Below, piece by piece: positions 50,263 to 61,315 of a stretch of 64,000 bases of DNA. The DNA comes from Argentina anserina. Its lineage: Eukaryota; Streptophyta; Magnoliopsida; Rosales; Rosaceae. The stretch covers positions 684,501-748,500 of the forward strand of contig NC_065874.1 in NCBI RefSeq assembly GCF_933775445.1, in the 5' to 3' direction. The stretch's first letter is position 1, and each line of letters starts with the position of its first letter. Below the pieces are notes generated by a model. The model saw only the letters and a program-made list of their open reading frames with translations. It had not been told where the DNA came from and did no database searches. A program made the position numbers and the translations under genes.

Positions 50263-51639
50263 TAAGAATAGTTATAATATTGTGTACATGCCAAACTCAA
50301 TAATCTTATATTCGCAATAAATACAACAATATCTGGTATTTATCTAGTCATTTTCGTTCGCATAGTCCCATATATCTGGCGTAGCTTTGTCAACAAGTTA
50401 ATTAGGAGCAACAGTAGATCGTTGTTAGCATGACAAAGAAGAAGAACGTGATACATGCGGGTCTGAAAAGCTTTACCGAAAGCTGTCACGTACATCATAG
50501 CTTGGATGATGATGTGAGAAAGGCAAGGAATAAGGTGGGTGGCATGTGAGGATGAACTAGAATCATTGGCTACTTTGCTTATTACAATGGACATAGCACA
50601 AGGAAAATGATAAAGCAATATATTATACAAAGCGCAGAGGTAAGGCCAAAGCTCACAGCCAGCAGAGAAAGCCAATCATCCATAACAAACTGGGGTAACT
50701 GCAACTCCAACTCACTTACTGGAACGGCCAAGAAGGATTGGTTGGTGGGAGATAAGCTTGATACTGTGAGTTGGGTTGGTTTGGTGGCTTTTTGGCGGCT
50801 TTTACAATACTACAATAGAATCCCAACTCACTAATCCCTATAGAGACAAACTATTCGGCCTTTTAGAGTTGGATGCTATCCAACCCTTTCCTTTAACTCA
50901 TTGCCTTTTCTCTCGTTGGTTTGCTTAATTAGGTGTACAAAGCTCCACAAAGAAGTCGTCTTTTGGCAAGCTAATGTTCATGCATGTAGAAAAAGAGAGA
51001 AACTACTTTGGCAAAATTGTAGCTCTCTTCTGTTCTATATCTTGTTAACTATTTGTAAGTAGTGCATGTTCTGATAGTTAATAATGAACTTAGATCGAAC
51101 AACGAAGAACAATGAACACCTAAACTTATTCCAACTATTTATGCCTCGATCCCCACCTTCGTCAATGGAGCACAGTTGAGTAAGGTGTTAAGTAACTGTA
51201 TAAGCAGCTAGATAGAGAAGTGTCATATTGCCCCGAATGTGTAGTTTCTAACCAGATCAGAACTGCAATTACTTCCAACCCTAATAGCATATTGGACTTT
51301 GTTGTTGGACAGAAGAGAAGAAAGAAACGAAGAATATTAGCACAAATGAACTTCAATAATGCTAGTGGATGAACTTAGACTATTGAAACACCAAAGTGTC
51401 GCTAATTGAAGTCAATCGATCCACTATTAAACTAAGATAAATAGGTCGGAATGATCAGAGAATATCCCATCAAGATAATCCAATCCATTGTACCTAATTG
51501 TACAGTTGTAGCAAACCATATACAATTCATGCTCTTTGCCTCATTGTTGATCGAGCATGCATTAAGATAAGTAGACTTTGTAAGTTTGTATAATTAATCC
51601 CATGCTCATTAACGCCACTCCACACTCCACCACATGCCA
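50263..51639. other. Spacer between the MULE and the MAPKKK gene
   Basis: No convincing gene. A 111-codon minus-strand frame at 50340-50675 has no recognisable motif and no clear promoter, so it is not called. The rest is AT-rich. Confidence 0.4.
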
Positions 51640-51756
51640 CCACGTGGACAGCATAATACATCTTATTTACTTAATCATATTTTCCCAACTAAGTTAAGTA
51701 ACCGCCGGCCAAAGTGACCTTATATATATCAGTTGCCGTTTCCTTTCACCACGTGG
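51640..51756 (+). promoter_or_regulatory. Paired G-box/ABRE-like sites upstream of the MAPKKK gene
   Basis: Two identical palindromes CCACGTGG at 51640-51647 and 51749-51756, 228-344 bp before the ATG. Paired ACGT-core sites are the usual binding arrangement for ABA-response bZIP factors, and the closest Arabidopsis relatives (MAPKKK17/18) are ABA-induced. A TATA run lies at 51884-51894. Confidence 0.55.
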
Positions 51757-51983
51757 AATCCTCATACGAGAGATAGAAGAACGACGGCGGCCGTCCATTG
51801 GTCCCAAAAGGCCGAAAGGTTTTTCAAAAGGGCAACCATGCATGCCCTATTACCTTTGTATATAAGTAATATAAGTATCTAACTATATATATATTCACCT
51901 CCCACCAAACAAAACAGTCCATTCTTCATTTCTTATCCTTCAAATTTCAAAATCATCAGCTAATTATTCTTCAGACAAGAAAC

Positions 51984-53243
51984 ATGAACTGGACTAGAGG
52001 CCGTACAATCGGCGTTGGCTCCTCGGCCACCGTCTCCTTAGCCAGGTTTTGTGATTCCGGGGAGATTTTCGCGGTGAAGTCAGCAAGTCTCGCACATTCT
52101 CACTCCCTTCAGGTGGAGCAGGAGCTTCTGTCTACTTTGAGCTGCGCTCAACTCGTGTCTTACAAGGGCTGCAACATCTCCACGGAAAACGGTAACGTTC
52201 TTTACAATCTCTGCCTCGAGTATGCACCGGCCGGCACACTTTCCGATGAAGTTCGAAGGCAAGGTGGGTCATTTAGCGAGTCCACGATGAGATCCTACAC
52301 GAGGCAGATACTATTGGGGATGGAGTACCTGCATGCTAATGGAATTGTACATTGTGACATTAAGGGTCGAAATATTTTGATGACCGATGAGGGCGCCAAG
52401 TTAGCTGATTTTGGTTGTGCTCGACGGGTAAATGGGGATCATGGCTCTTATACAATTAGCGGCACCCCTCTCTACTTGGCACCAGAGGCGGCGCGTGGAG
52501 AGCAACAAGGGTTTCCGGCGGATGTGTGGGCTCTAGGATGTACAATCATCGAAATGGCTACAGGGCAGGCGCCGTGGCCTACACTTTCAGACCCGGTATC
52601 GGGTTTGTACCGTATCGGGTTTTCGGTTGATGTGCCCGAGATTCCAAGCTCTTTGTCAAAGCAAGGTATGGAATTTGTCAGCAAGTGTTTGAGGAGAGAC
52701 CCGTTGGAGAGGTGGTCAGCTAGTGAGCTACTCAAGCATCCTTTTCTTCTCGGGGAAGAGGAACCCTGTTGTTGGAACAGTCCCACAACTGTGTTGGATT
52801 ATGATTTGTGGGACTTGGAGAAGTTTGATGATATGGAATGGGAACAAAGTACCTGTTCAAACTCAGCTAGGGAAAGAATTCGACGGTTGAGTGAAGAGAA
52901 GGCCGATACAGCGTCGTTATCCGGTGGAATGCTCAGTTGGGCTTGTGATGGAGATTGGGTGACAGTGAGAAGCAACAAGGAGGTCGATACATTGCCACAA
53001 AATGTCGATCAAGATTATGAAGATGAGGCAACAAATACGGATTCTAGTGCTAGTAGTATTGGGTTGGGATTGGGCACTGATAATGGTAGTTTTAGAAGGG
53101 ATATGAAGTGTGGGTCTTTAAAGGCCTCAAATTCCAAATGTAGAGAAAATATGTATTGTGTAAACTCAAACTTTCATAATGAGGAATTCTGGTTCTTTGT
53201 GCATGACATACATCCCTATCTGATGATGACGATCTGTTTATGA
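51984..53243 (+). CDS. MAPKKK of the MEKK-like MAPKKK17/18 type, C-terminus probably frameshifted
   Basis: Intronless, 419 codons as it stands. The kinase domain fills about residues 3-260: glycine loop IGVGSSATV (9-17), lysine in FAVKSA (K32), VHCDIKGRNIL catalytic loop (HCD replacing HRD, normal for this plant group), ADFGCARR (DFG), GTPLYLAPE and DVWALGC. The non-catalytic tail is acidic and Ser-rich. These kinases sit at the top of MAPK cascades; MAPKKK17/18 act in ABA and stress signalling. The frame now ends HPYLMMTICL* at 53243. One base out, the DNA reads DDDDLFMTVRQSNPNSSKPK and then a stop at 53291-53293. That looks like the ancestral tail, so a 1-bp deletion near 53220 is likely. 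A solo LTR starts 50 bp beyond. Confidence 0.88.
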   Translation: MNWTRGRTIGVGSSATVSLARFCDSGEIFAVKSASLAHSHSLQVEQELLSTLSCAQLVSYKGCNISTENGNVLYNLCLEYAPAGTLSDEVRRQGGSFSESTMRSYTRQILLGMEYLHANGIVHCDIKGRNILMTDEGAKLADFGCARRVNGDHGSYTISGTPLYLAPEAARGEQQGFPADVWALGCTIIEMATGQAPWPTLSDPVSGLYRIGFSVDVPEIPSSLSKQGMEFVSKCLRRDPLERWSASELLKHPFLLGEEEPCCWNSPTTVLDYDLWDLEKFDDMEWEQSTCSNSARERIRRLSEEKADTASLSGGMLSWACDGDWVTVRSNKEVDTLPQNVDQDYEDEATNTDSSASSIGLGLGTDNGSFRRDMKCGSLKASNSKCRENMYCVNSNFHNEEFWFFVHDIHPYLMMTICL

Positions 53244-54199
53244 CGGTAAGGCAAAGCAATCCAAATAGCTCAAAACCAAAAATTATATATTAAGGAGCAC
53301 ATGTTAATAAGGCTAGGGAGTGAGGCCAATGAACATACTGTATATGTAACGACCCCAAAATTTCGAGTCTAAAAACTAAAAAATTTCAAAGTCGCTAGAA
53401 TACCAAAACAATCTCAATGAAATCGAAATCATTTAACGTGCACAGCGGATCATCATTGAGTTCTCAATACAACTCAGAAAAACCAATTATTACAACCCAA
53501 ACTTATAATTCAACATTATAACAATTGTAAATATATAATCCTCACAAGATAGTCACACCAAATCCTCATGCAAGCTGGAGATAAATAACTTCAAGTCCTT
53601 TGAGCGGTCCGTCAATTCCCGCTAATCCACACCTGCGGAGTTATCCACTACACCATCGAATTGGTGCACCGGGATTGTAAACACAAACCCGGTGAGCTTT
53701 ACAGCTCGTATGAGTAAAATGAAAATAAAACTCGCATATTAATGTATATACGAAAATCTACAAATCAAACAAATATAAATGCACTCATGAATCAATGGAC
53801 GGCCCATCTGGTTGTACCAAAAAAATATGAAAAGAAGCTCTCATGAGAAATTAAGTAACCATTCTGGTTACCCAAATGCATTTATAATACGGGTACCAAG
53901 AACGCTGGTACACATCTGTTACCCCTCTCGTAATACACCGCCGATATTGGATAGCCACCCGCTACCCAACATCCAAAACAATCTGAGTACCCATGAGCAG
54001 ATAACCACCCGTTACCTTACATGCAGTACTAAGGTGATATTGGGTAACCACCCGCTACCCAACATCCAAAACAATCTGAGTACTCATGAGCAGATAACCA
54101 CCCGTTACCTCCCATGTAGTACTATGGCGGACAGACTCGAGCTCTAACTGTATCGTAACTTTCGCCCGGCCAAAGGCTAGGTTCCGACTTGCCAAACAC

Positions 54200-54473
54200 G
54201 TACAATAATCTCACATCATATTGTACCAAATCACGTCCGAAGACAAATCAACATTTTAACAATCTCAATGTTAAAATCACGTACAATAATCTCACATCAT
54301 ATTGTACTAAAAATCATGTCCGAAGACAAATCAACATTTTAACAATCTCAATGTTAAAATCACGTACAATAATCTCACATCATATTGTACCAAAATTCAT
54401 GTCCGAAGACAAATCAACATTTTAACAATCTCAATGTTAAAATCACGTACAATAATCTCACATCATATTGTAC
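54200..54473 (-). repeat. Hairpin-rich tandem repeat array in solo LTR copy 4
   Basis: Units begin at about 54200, 54281, 54364 and 54447 (spacing 81, 83, 83). Each has the same GTACAATA, TGTTAAAA and GTCCGAAGAC inverted-repeat modules as the array in copy 3, with one unit fewer. Confidence 0.88.
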
Positions 54474-55482
54474 AAACCAAAATCACATGCTCGATATTTA
54501 AATCTCGTCATCGAAATGACATAAATCACGATAAAGTCATAACAGTATATTATATAGCAAACTATATATATATGTACATATTTACCATTTATACAATATA
54601 TATATAATCTATTATATCATATACATGTCATATTTCATAAACACGTCCGAAGACAAAACATTTTAACAAACTCATGTTAAAACCACGTACAATAATCACA
54701 CCTCATATCGTACAAAAATCAAATCACATGCTCAATATTTAATTCTCGTCATTCGAAATGACCAATTCAAATGAATTCATAACAATATATAATATAGCAA
54801 ACTATATATATATGTACTTATTACCATTTATACGATATATATGTAATCCACTATATTGTATACGTGTCGTAATTCAATCTTAAAAACTCTTGCAAAATCT
54901 TGAATCACCGCAAGGGTAGATTCGTAAATAAGTGAGATTTTACTCACCTTCTTTCCTGCGTGCAACTTCCACGACCCTGAAAGTAATTTCCTCACTCGTT
55001 TCGTCAGTCACCTAATAGCACGATAAATGCTTAGAAAATGATACTTAAAATATCAGGTGACGAGTTCAGCACAGCTAAATGTTATTCATAAAACATTGTC
55101 CACGGAACACTGTTCATGTTTACTAATCACTGTTTTTACTAAACCACTGTTCACAGTTACTGTTTTACCAAAACACTGTGCAAGTTACTGTTTTACCATG
55201 ACACTGTTCAAATTTACTGTTACAGATCACTATTCACAGTTACTGTTACAGATCACTATTCATACAGAGTTACTATTCACAGTTACTATTCATACAGAGT
55301 TACTATTCACAGTTACTATTCATTCGGCGTTACTGTTCACCGGCCGCCACCAATCATCACCAAATTTCACCACCACAACCTAAACAACATTTCCAACAAC
55401 TTCCTAGTTGACACCAAAGTCTAAATCCGAGTCTAAACAGTCCAAACAACGAAGAACATGAAATCGGCACTATTCACAAACC

Positions 55483-55725
55483 CTAGAAATTGAAATTTTG
55501 ATTCGGACTTACACTTCGATTTGGCTCGATTCCTTTTGTGGGAATGTTGCTGGGACTGAGACAAGCAAAACCCCCCAAGAATCTCGAGCCATGGTGGCCG
55601 GAGCAGGCGGTGCCGCCACAGCAGTAACTTCCGGCGGTTGCTACACCGTGTGTGGTTGTCGCCGGAGTGCAAGGCGTAGCCCAAAAGATGGAGCTCGTCG
55701 AGCCCGTCAGTTTGATAGGTGGCAC
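55483..55725 (-). other. Short open frame conserved with LTR copy 3
   Basis: An 80-codon frame matching the one at 19317-19574 over most of its length and ending differently after NRSVS. See that entry; coding is unproven. Confidence 0.35.
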
Positions 55726-56415
55726 GACACGAGGCGACGTCGGATGGTGGAGAAATCGGCCGGAGAAGGTTTTTGGGTCGGGTGAACAGTACCCGAGCTC
55801 GGGTGAACAGTACCCCGAGATGATTTTTAGAAAAAATCTGATTTTCTGATTTTTAATCTCCTCTCCTTCCTTTTATACTATTTTCAAAATCGGAAACGAA
55901 CTTCCGATGTTAATAACTTTCGCGTCCGACGTCCGATTCGAACGCATGACGTGTCCACGAATTCATATCGATGAGCTCTACGACTTTCGTGAAGGAAGTT
56001 TTCGCAACCGAGCGACGGAATAAAAGTCGATCTATACGTTGCGGTAACGTTACGTTTCTAATTAAACGATCCGAGAACGTTTCCGTTTTCGTTTCGAAAT
56101 GTCACAAACCTCCAATTGTCGTCTTGAATTAATTTCACAAGTTTAACACTTTGAAAATACTCGACATTTAGTTTCTAAAAATTCGGGTTATTACAGTATA
56201 TGTCGATGCAAGTGTGGCTAAGAACAGTTAGAATACAAAAAGACGTGGTTTCATCCTAAAATTTCCCAAATCAAACTTTGAATTAACCAAAAAAAAAAAC
56301 AGTCCAAAACCACGATTTTCAGTCATTTTTCACCGAAACCATATATGTTAAATGTGAAAATTTGGAAAAAGTCGAGGGGAAGGAAAACTCGATCATTGGT
56401 TAAGACTTGGACAAA

Positions 56416-57483
56416 TTAAAGTCCTCTAGATTTCGTCTTGCTAGCTACATGTGACAACCTCCAGTTCAAGGACATCAACTGATTTCTCAACAATTTGTTT
56501 TCCTTAATCAAACAATCACATTCGACAAGATACCCTTCACATTGAGCAATCCGTTTTGCTTCTGCAGCAACAACAGCGTCTTTGGTCTTTTTCTCACATT
56601 CATTCTCGAGCTGTATGAATTTCTTATCCAATGACAGCAACCTCTTCTTTAAAGTGTAGTTTTCTGCAAGTACTCGATCATACTCGAGACCAAACTCTTC
56701 GAATTGTTTCTTTAGAGAAAGAATGTTCTCTTCTGCAGCATTAAGGTCTTTGGTTTCACTCTTGAGTTCATATTCAAGCTGTTTGAGTCTTGAGAACCAT
56801 AACTGCAATTGTATGTCTTTCTTTTCAAGAAAAAGAAAATACTCTTGTTTGAGGATCTTAATATACCGGCATAGTCTCTGTGTCATATGAAAAAAGATAA
56901 GGAATAACCCTGCAAGTTGGAGAACATCGATCAGATTGCTAACAATCAGTATTTGCTATATTAAAGAATAAACCAGAGAGATACATACAAACTAATTTAT
57001 ATACTTTAAGGCTTAGGAACCATGATGAACCTAATAACTCCCCCAAATATTCCTATATATTCCTAGGGTTTGTAGTATATGTTAAGATTTTGGTGATTTC
57101 AGCTGCAAATTTCCTCCAAAATAATGTAGAATGTACGATCCAAGATAGTTAGAGAAAAAGAAGACGGTGAGAGTATAACTGTCATCACAAGAAAAAGAAG
57201 CAAGAGATCTAACAACAGCTACTTCAGGACAATGATCAGAAATCAAATCCCTGTAAGAAAATTAACGAAAAAACAGAATTCAAAGTTAACGAAACTAGAT
57301 ATTACCTATGAGAAGTAAATCAAATACGTAGTTCCTAGCCGCAGCCTTGTTCATGATCCTAACAAATTGCACCAAGACCATTCTGGCCTGGTTCTTTACT
57401 AACTTGGAGGGGCTCTTGAACAATATTCTCACCGTAACGATGAGAGTTAAGAATATAAGAGAACAAAGCAGCAGATCACCCAT
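56416..57483 (-). CDS. BAP31-like ER membrane coiled-coil protein, cluster member A
   Basis: Two exons, 57306-57483 and 56416-56909, joined in phase 1 (ATA G|GG TTA), coding for 223 residues. The N-terminal half is hydrophobic (MGDLLLCSLIFLTLIVTVRI, then LFKSPSKLV, equivalent to LFKTPLRKLV in typical plant BAP31-like proteins). After the intron comes GLFLIFFHMTQRLCRYIKIL, matching the third membrane segment and the MIDRLHHYI-like stretch. The C-terminal half is a long coiled coil ending with GLEYDRVLAENYTLKKRL and CLIKENKLLRNQL, echoing the LEYDRLLEENKNLRNQL signature twice. Family members sit in the ER membrane and help export or quality control of membrane proteins. The loop between segments 1 and 3 is shorter than usual and no C-terminal KKxx retrieval motif is present. 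Function is inferred. Confidence 0.78.
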
Positions 57484-58915
57484 TATTATTCTTTGGGTAC
57501 GAAAGTTGAATGCCTCAGAAAGCAGATCGGTGCTATGATAGGGAAAGGAATTTTCCTTTATGTATTGTGGAAAAAGAAACACAGGTACGTACTACTCTTT
57601 CCCTGTCATTGCGATAGGAACGGATCGGAGTACTTAACTGCTTACTGATTTGGGCTGGCTTGCCATATTGTCAGAGAGTTTTGCATTAATTCTCATGATA
57701 TCAGAGGTCCTTGTTCGAATCCTCAAATTCTGACCTAAATTCGAAGGAAGTCTAACAAGTAACAAGTAACACGCTTCTGTTAACTGCTATAATATGAGCA
57801 TAAATTTGTACATCATATAGGTGTTTCGGTAAGTTGAGTTCTGAATGTAGCTAGGAGCGCTACTCATACTAGTGATAATTATGTCCATAGAATCCATTAT
57901 AACTATAATAACGTCACTAGTACAAATTCATAAAGCGTTTTAATTTTGATTTTACGAACAAAACATGTATAAGTTTTTCAAAAAAAAAATTAGAAAATTA
58001 CTTAGTGATACTAGACTACATTTGAATTAACTAAAAACTTATTTTTCATATTTCTTATACAAATTAAGACATAAGCTCAAGCACACAAAATAAGTAAAAC
58101 AAAACTGATTAATTAGTTAAACAAAATTGATTAATGCAAAAATATCCAAAATACTTTTATTTTCGTGAAAATTAGTTAAATTACCAAATGTCACACATAG
58201 ATCTAACAAATTTCTCTATCCTCATTTTTTAGTTTTTTTTTCCTGCAAATTTAAGTAAACCACCTGCAATTTGGAGGTGAGCCATTATATAAAGTTGTTC
58301 CGTATGTCATGAGCTTTCATTTAAGTACCATATTGCATATGTTTTGAGAAATTTTGAATTTTTGAATTTTTCTCACAAAAAACCACAGTAGCAGTTAGTT
58401 TCTTAGTTGACAGTAGCATATATATTTATAGTCGACAGTAGCAGGTACATTCCAAGTGACAATAGCAGGTACATTCGAAGTCGATAATAGCATGTGTTTT
58501 CCAAGTTGACAATAACAACTAGTTTTTAGTTTTACAATAACAGTTAGTTTATATAACCGACAGTAGCAGATAACATTTTCATTGATAATAGCAAATACTA
58601 TGGGTCAACAAAGGGAAAAAAGTAAATTATTTTATGACATGTGGAAACTTGTCATCATTTGGTCCTTATTTGTAAATTTTGGTCCTTATTTGTTTTATCA
58701 AATTAAGTAGTGAGTTATTTGTAAACTAAATTATTGACTGGTTAAAAAAATATTGAGATTTCATGTTCTTGAAGAACAAAGTTTAAGTGTAGCAAGCACA
58801 GTTTAGAAACTATGATAAGTAATTAAATAAAAGAACTGAAACACTAAATCTCTGAAGGTGGAGGATTGTCGATCACCAAAATATCAATTAATCTTCAATT
58901 CGTCTTCGAATATTC
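57484..58915. other. Spacer between BAP31-like genes A and B
   Basis: Promoter of gene A at its left end. At about 58388-58570 there is a loose array of about 25-35-bp units sharing GACAGTAGCAG or GACAATAGCAG. The rest is AT-rich with no gene seen. Confidence 0.45.
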
Positions 58916-60139
58916 CTAATCTGTATCTGTTGTTATCACCATCTCCCAATCTAATTGGTTCTTCAAATTTTTGTTCTCCTCCAGTAAACGATCGTAGTCA
59001 AGAATGAGATCCATATATTGTTTCTTCACGATAGTAGCGCTGGCTTCTGCAGCATTAACTTGTACGGTCTTTGTCCCAACTTCAAATCCCAAATCCTTGT
59101 TTTCCTCAAGTAGACGATTAATATCGAGAGCCAGTTTTTCAGATAGTTCCTTCAGATGTTCGGCAGTTCTTTCCATTGAATGCAACTGATTATGATGTTG
59201 TTCAACATAGATAAACAGTTCTGCCATTTTCGTGACAACGATACAGAACAGCCCTGCAAGTGAGCACCGCGCACATTAGCAAATTTCGTTAAAGGCTTTC
59301 AAAATCTTTATTTGAACCAACAATGAACAATGTATGGTTTAAGGATCGAATCTTTTTTTATCCTAGATAAGATACATGATTGAGATTTATGACTCACAAT
59401 TTACTTTTAACCTACTTCGAGCACAATCCATCAAAATTATTGTAGTAAATTAAAATATTGTTTGGAATTACAATACTACATAAAGAGGTGGTTGCTATTA
59501 TTCTTGTGGATGTAAACTGAAGAGGTTACCATATTTAATAGTTTAATACATCAATCTTGAATATTCAAACATGAAGTAAAACAAAAGTACAATTTTAACA
59601 TACTTAAGCCATACAAAGTTTTCAGATTGGAAGAATTGATCAATATACATGGCCTACCTATTTAGTTAGTTCAAAAACCTTTCAACAACAACCAAACCCT
59701 AACATCGAAGTTTTGCTATCTTGAAACCCTAAAATTGAAGTCTCTGTTCACACAAGAAACAGAAAGTATCGATAATTTGTGGGTTATGTATCCGTTGGAG
59801 TATGCTCGTGTAATCTAAATTTCAAATGTTCAAATTAACAGAAAAGTGAAAAGTATATATATATTAACTCCAAAATCACAAACAGTTGGAGCGAAGTAAT
59901 AGAAAAAAAAATTTACCCGCGAGAAGTATATCAAGAAGACGCCTATTGTCAAATATGAGCTTGAAGGCTGTTGTAGATAAAAATACTAAGTCCGACGAGA
60001 AGATAAATCTGGCGGCGTCATCAACCACCACCTTCTTCGACCAGGCTCTTACGCACAACCTTGCCCGCATCAAAAACGAAAATGTGAGAGAAACCAACCG
60101 CAGTTCGCTCAATATCAATACGAAAACTGAAGGCTCCAT
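58916..60139 (-). CDS. BAP31-like ER membrane coiled-coil protein, cluster member B
   Basis: Two exons, 59917-60139 and 58916-59253, joined in the same phase-1 position as members A and C (GCG G|GG CTG), coding for 186 residues. The start at 60139 (MEPSVFVLIL) is the first in-frame ATG. Hydrophobic segments lie at about 4-24, 48-65 and 70-90, fitting three membrane passes. The tail is a coiled coil with LDINRLLEENKDLGFEVGTK and the family signature LDYDRLLEENKNLKNQLDWE. It is shorter than typical BAP31-like proteins (about 220-250 residues) and the N-terminal third is poorly conserved. It ends TTDTD, without a KKxx motif. An ER role is inferred from the family. Confidence 0.75.
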
Positions 60140-61315
60140 ATATAACAAATAACTAAACGTGTATTAGCTAGGGTTTCTCGTTAGAGGTCGATCGATGGTA
60201 TCGATGAGAGTTAATATTGCAACAGAGCTTGAATGACGATAGAGGGAATATATATTTTGGGGTTCACTATTCCTTGACGGATAAGTATAAAATAGAATTT
60301 GAATCCGAATAGGAAAGGATTAGACGTGATCAGTCGTGAATAGGAACAATTGTATCCTTACAGATCTCTTCCCCGCGAAAATCACGGAATGCATGCTAGC
60401 TAGCGAGCTTTGGGTTTGGCCGCTTGGGGCTGCTCATCCTTTGGTTAGGGTTTTGGGTTTTCAACATGGTAGGTACTAGGTACGGTTTTTCCTGTAGAGA
60501 TTTGCATGTAAGACCAACAATATTAATCTCGACTTAAATATATATTTTCTTGGCTGAAAGATGAGTGAAAACGAGCAAAACCCCCCTAACACTCTAATAG
60601 ATTAAATAAAATAAAAAGAGGAGAGAAAACAAGAGAGGGTGACCAAACCAAAACCTCATACAAAACTAGTGAAATAACAAAACTATGAAAACCGAAAATG
60701 TGGGAGATCGACCCATAAAGTCACTATTACAGTGAGATAAAATAAATAGAGAAGGCACATTCCACCAAATTAGTTGAGATAATGTCGTACTGTGATTAGC
60801 TAAAGCATCTGTCATGTTATTCCACTAGGCGAAAAATATGAAAAACTGAAAAGTCATTTTTGATATGTATCGCAAAAAATTAGGCCAACTAACTCAGTTG
60901 CCAGGGTAACAAGCATAGGGGATTGCAAATAGTCTAGCACAAGTGACGAGTCAACCTCTAACCAGATGTGCTTCCAATCCCAAACCTCAATAGGCAAGCT
61001 CAATAGTTGTTATAATCACCATCACCTCTGTTGCAATAGAACTTGGAATGTCAATGTTAGAAGAAAAAGCGCCGATAACATGACTGTGGTAGTCACGAAA
61101 AACGGCAAACATTCAAATTGTTCAAATTTTCTTTCATATACGTACATTATGGTACTTTATGAATTAATGGAAGTACAAAGTTTCGCTCAAATATCTTGTA
61201 GCTCTACATCTATCCAAACATGTAAAAAAGATACGCATTTTAATTTCACACTGAAATCTGTACAGTCAAAACAAATTCCTATGATCGAAAACTTAAACTT
61301 ATTACTACCTCAATG
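60140..61315. other. Spacer between BAP31-like genes B and C
   Basis: Promoter region of gene B and AT-rich spacer. No gene or transposon end recognised. Confidence 0.45.

Larger units (their letters stand above)
53345..56195 (-). mobile_element. Solo LTR, copy 4 (2.85 kb)
   Basis: Starts TGTAACGACCCCAAAATTTC and ends AAAATTCGGGTTATTACA, flanked by a perfect 5-bp target duplication GTATA (53340-53344 and 56196-56200). It is the reverse-oriented near-twin of copy 3, with the TATA-like site on the minus strand near 55875, the same short open frame (55483-55725, minus) and four hairpin repeats (54200-54473) instead of five. There is no internal retrotransposon sequence. It lies between the MAPKKK and the BAP31-like cluster. 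Confidence 0.93.

Noticed and set aside
44671..50271. 9-bp target duplication for the MULE
   Set aside because: The 9-mers beside the presumed ends (AGTTTATAA and TAAGAATAG) do not match, so none is claimed.
50340..50675. 111-codon minus-strand frame
   Set aside because: No recognisable domain, promoter or splice partner; length is within chance for AT-rich plant DNA.
57060..57250. Possible extra exon between the two exons of BAP31-like gene A
   Set aside because: An open stretch with a usable acceptor exists, but it is out of phase with exon 1, while direct joining of exons 1 and 2 is in phase and matches genes B and C.
57640..57760. B-box-like GTTCGAATCCTC suggesting a tRNA or SINE
   Set aside because: No A box at proper spacing and no foldable cloverleaf.
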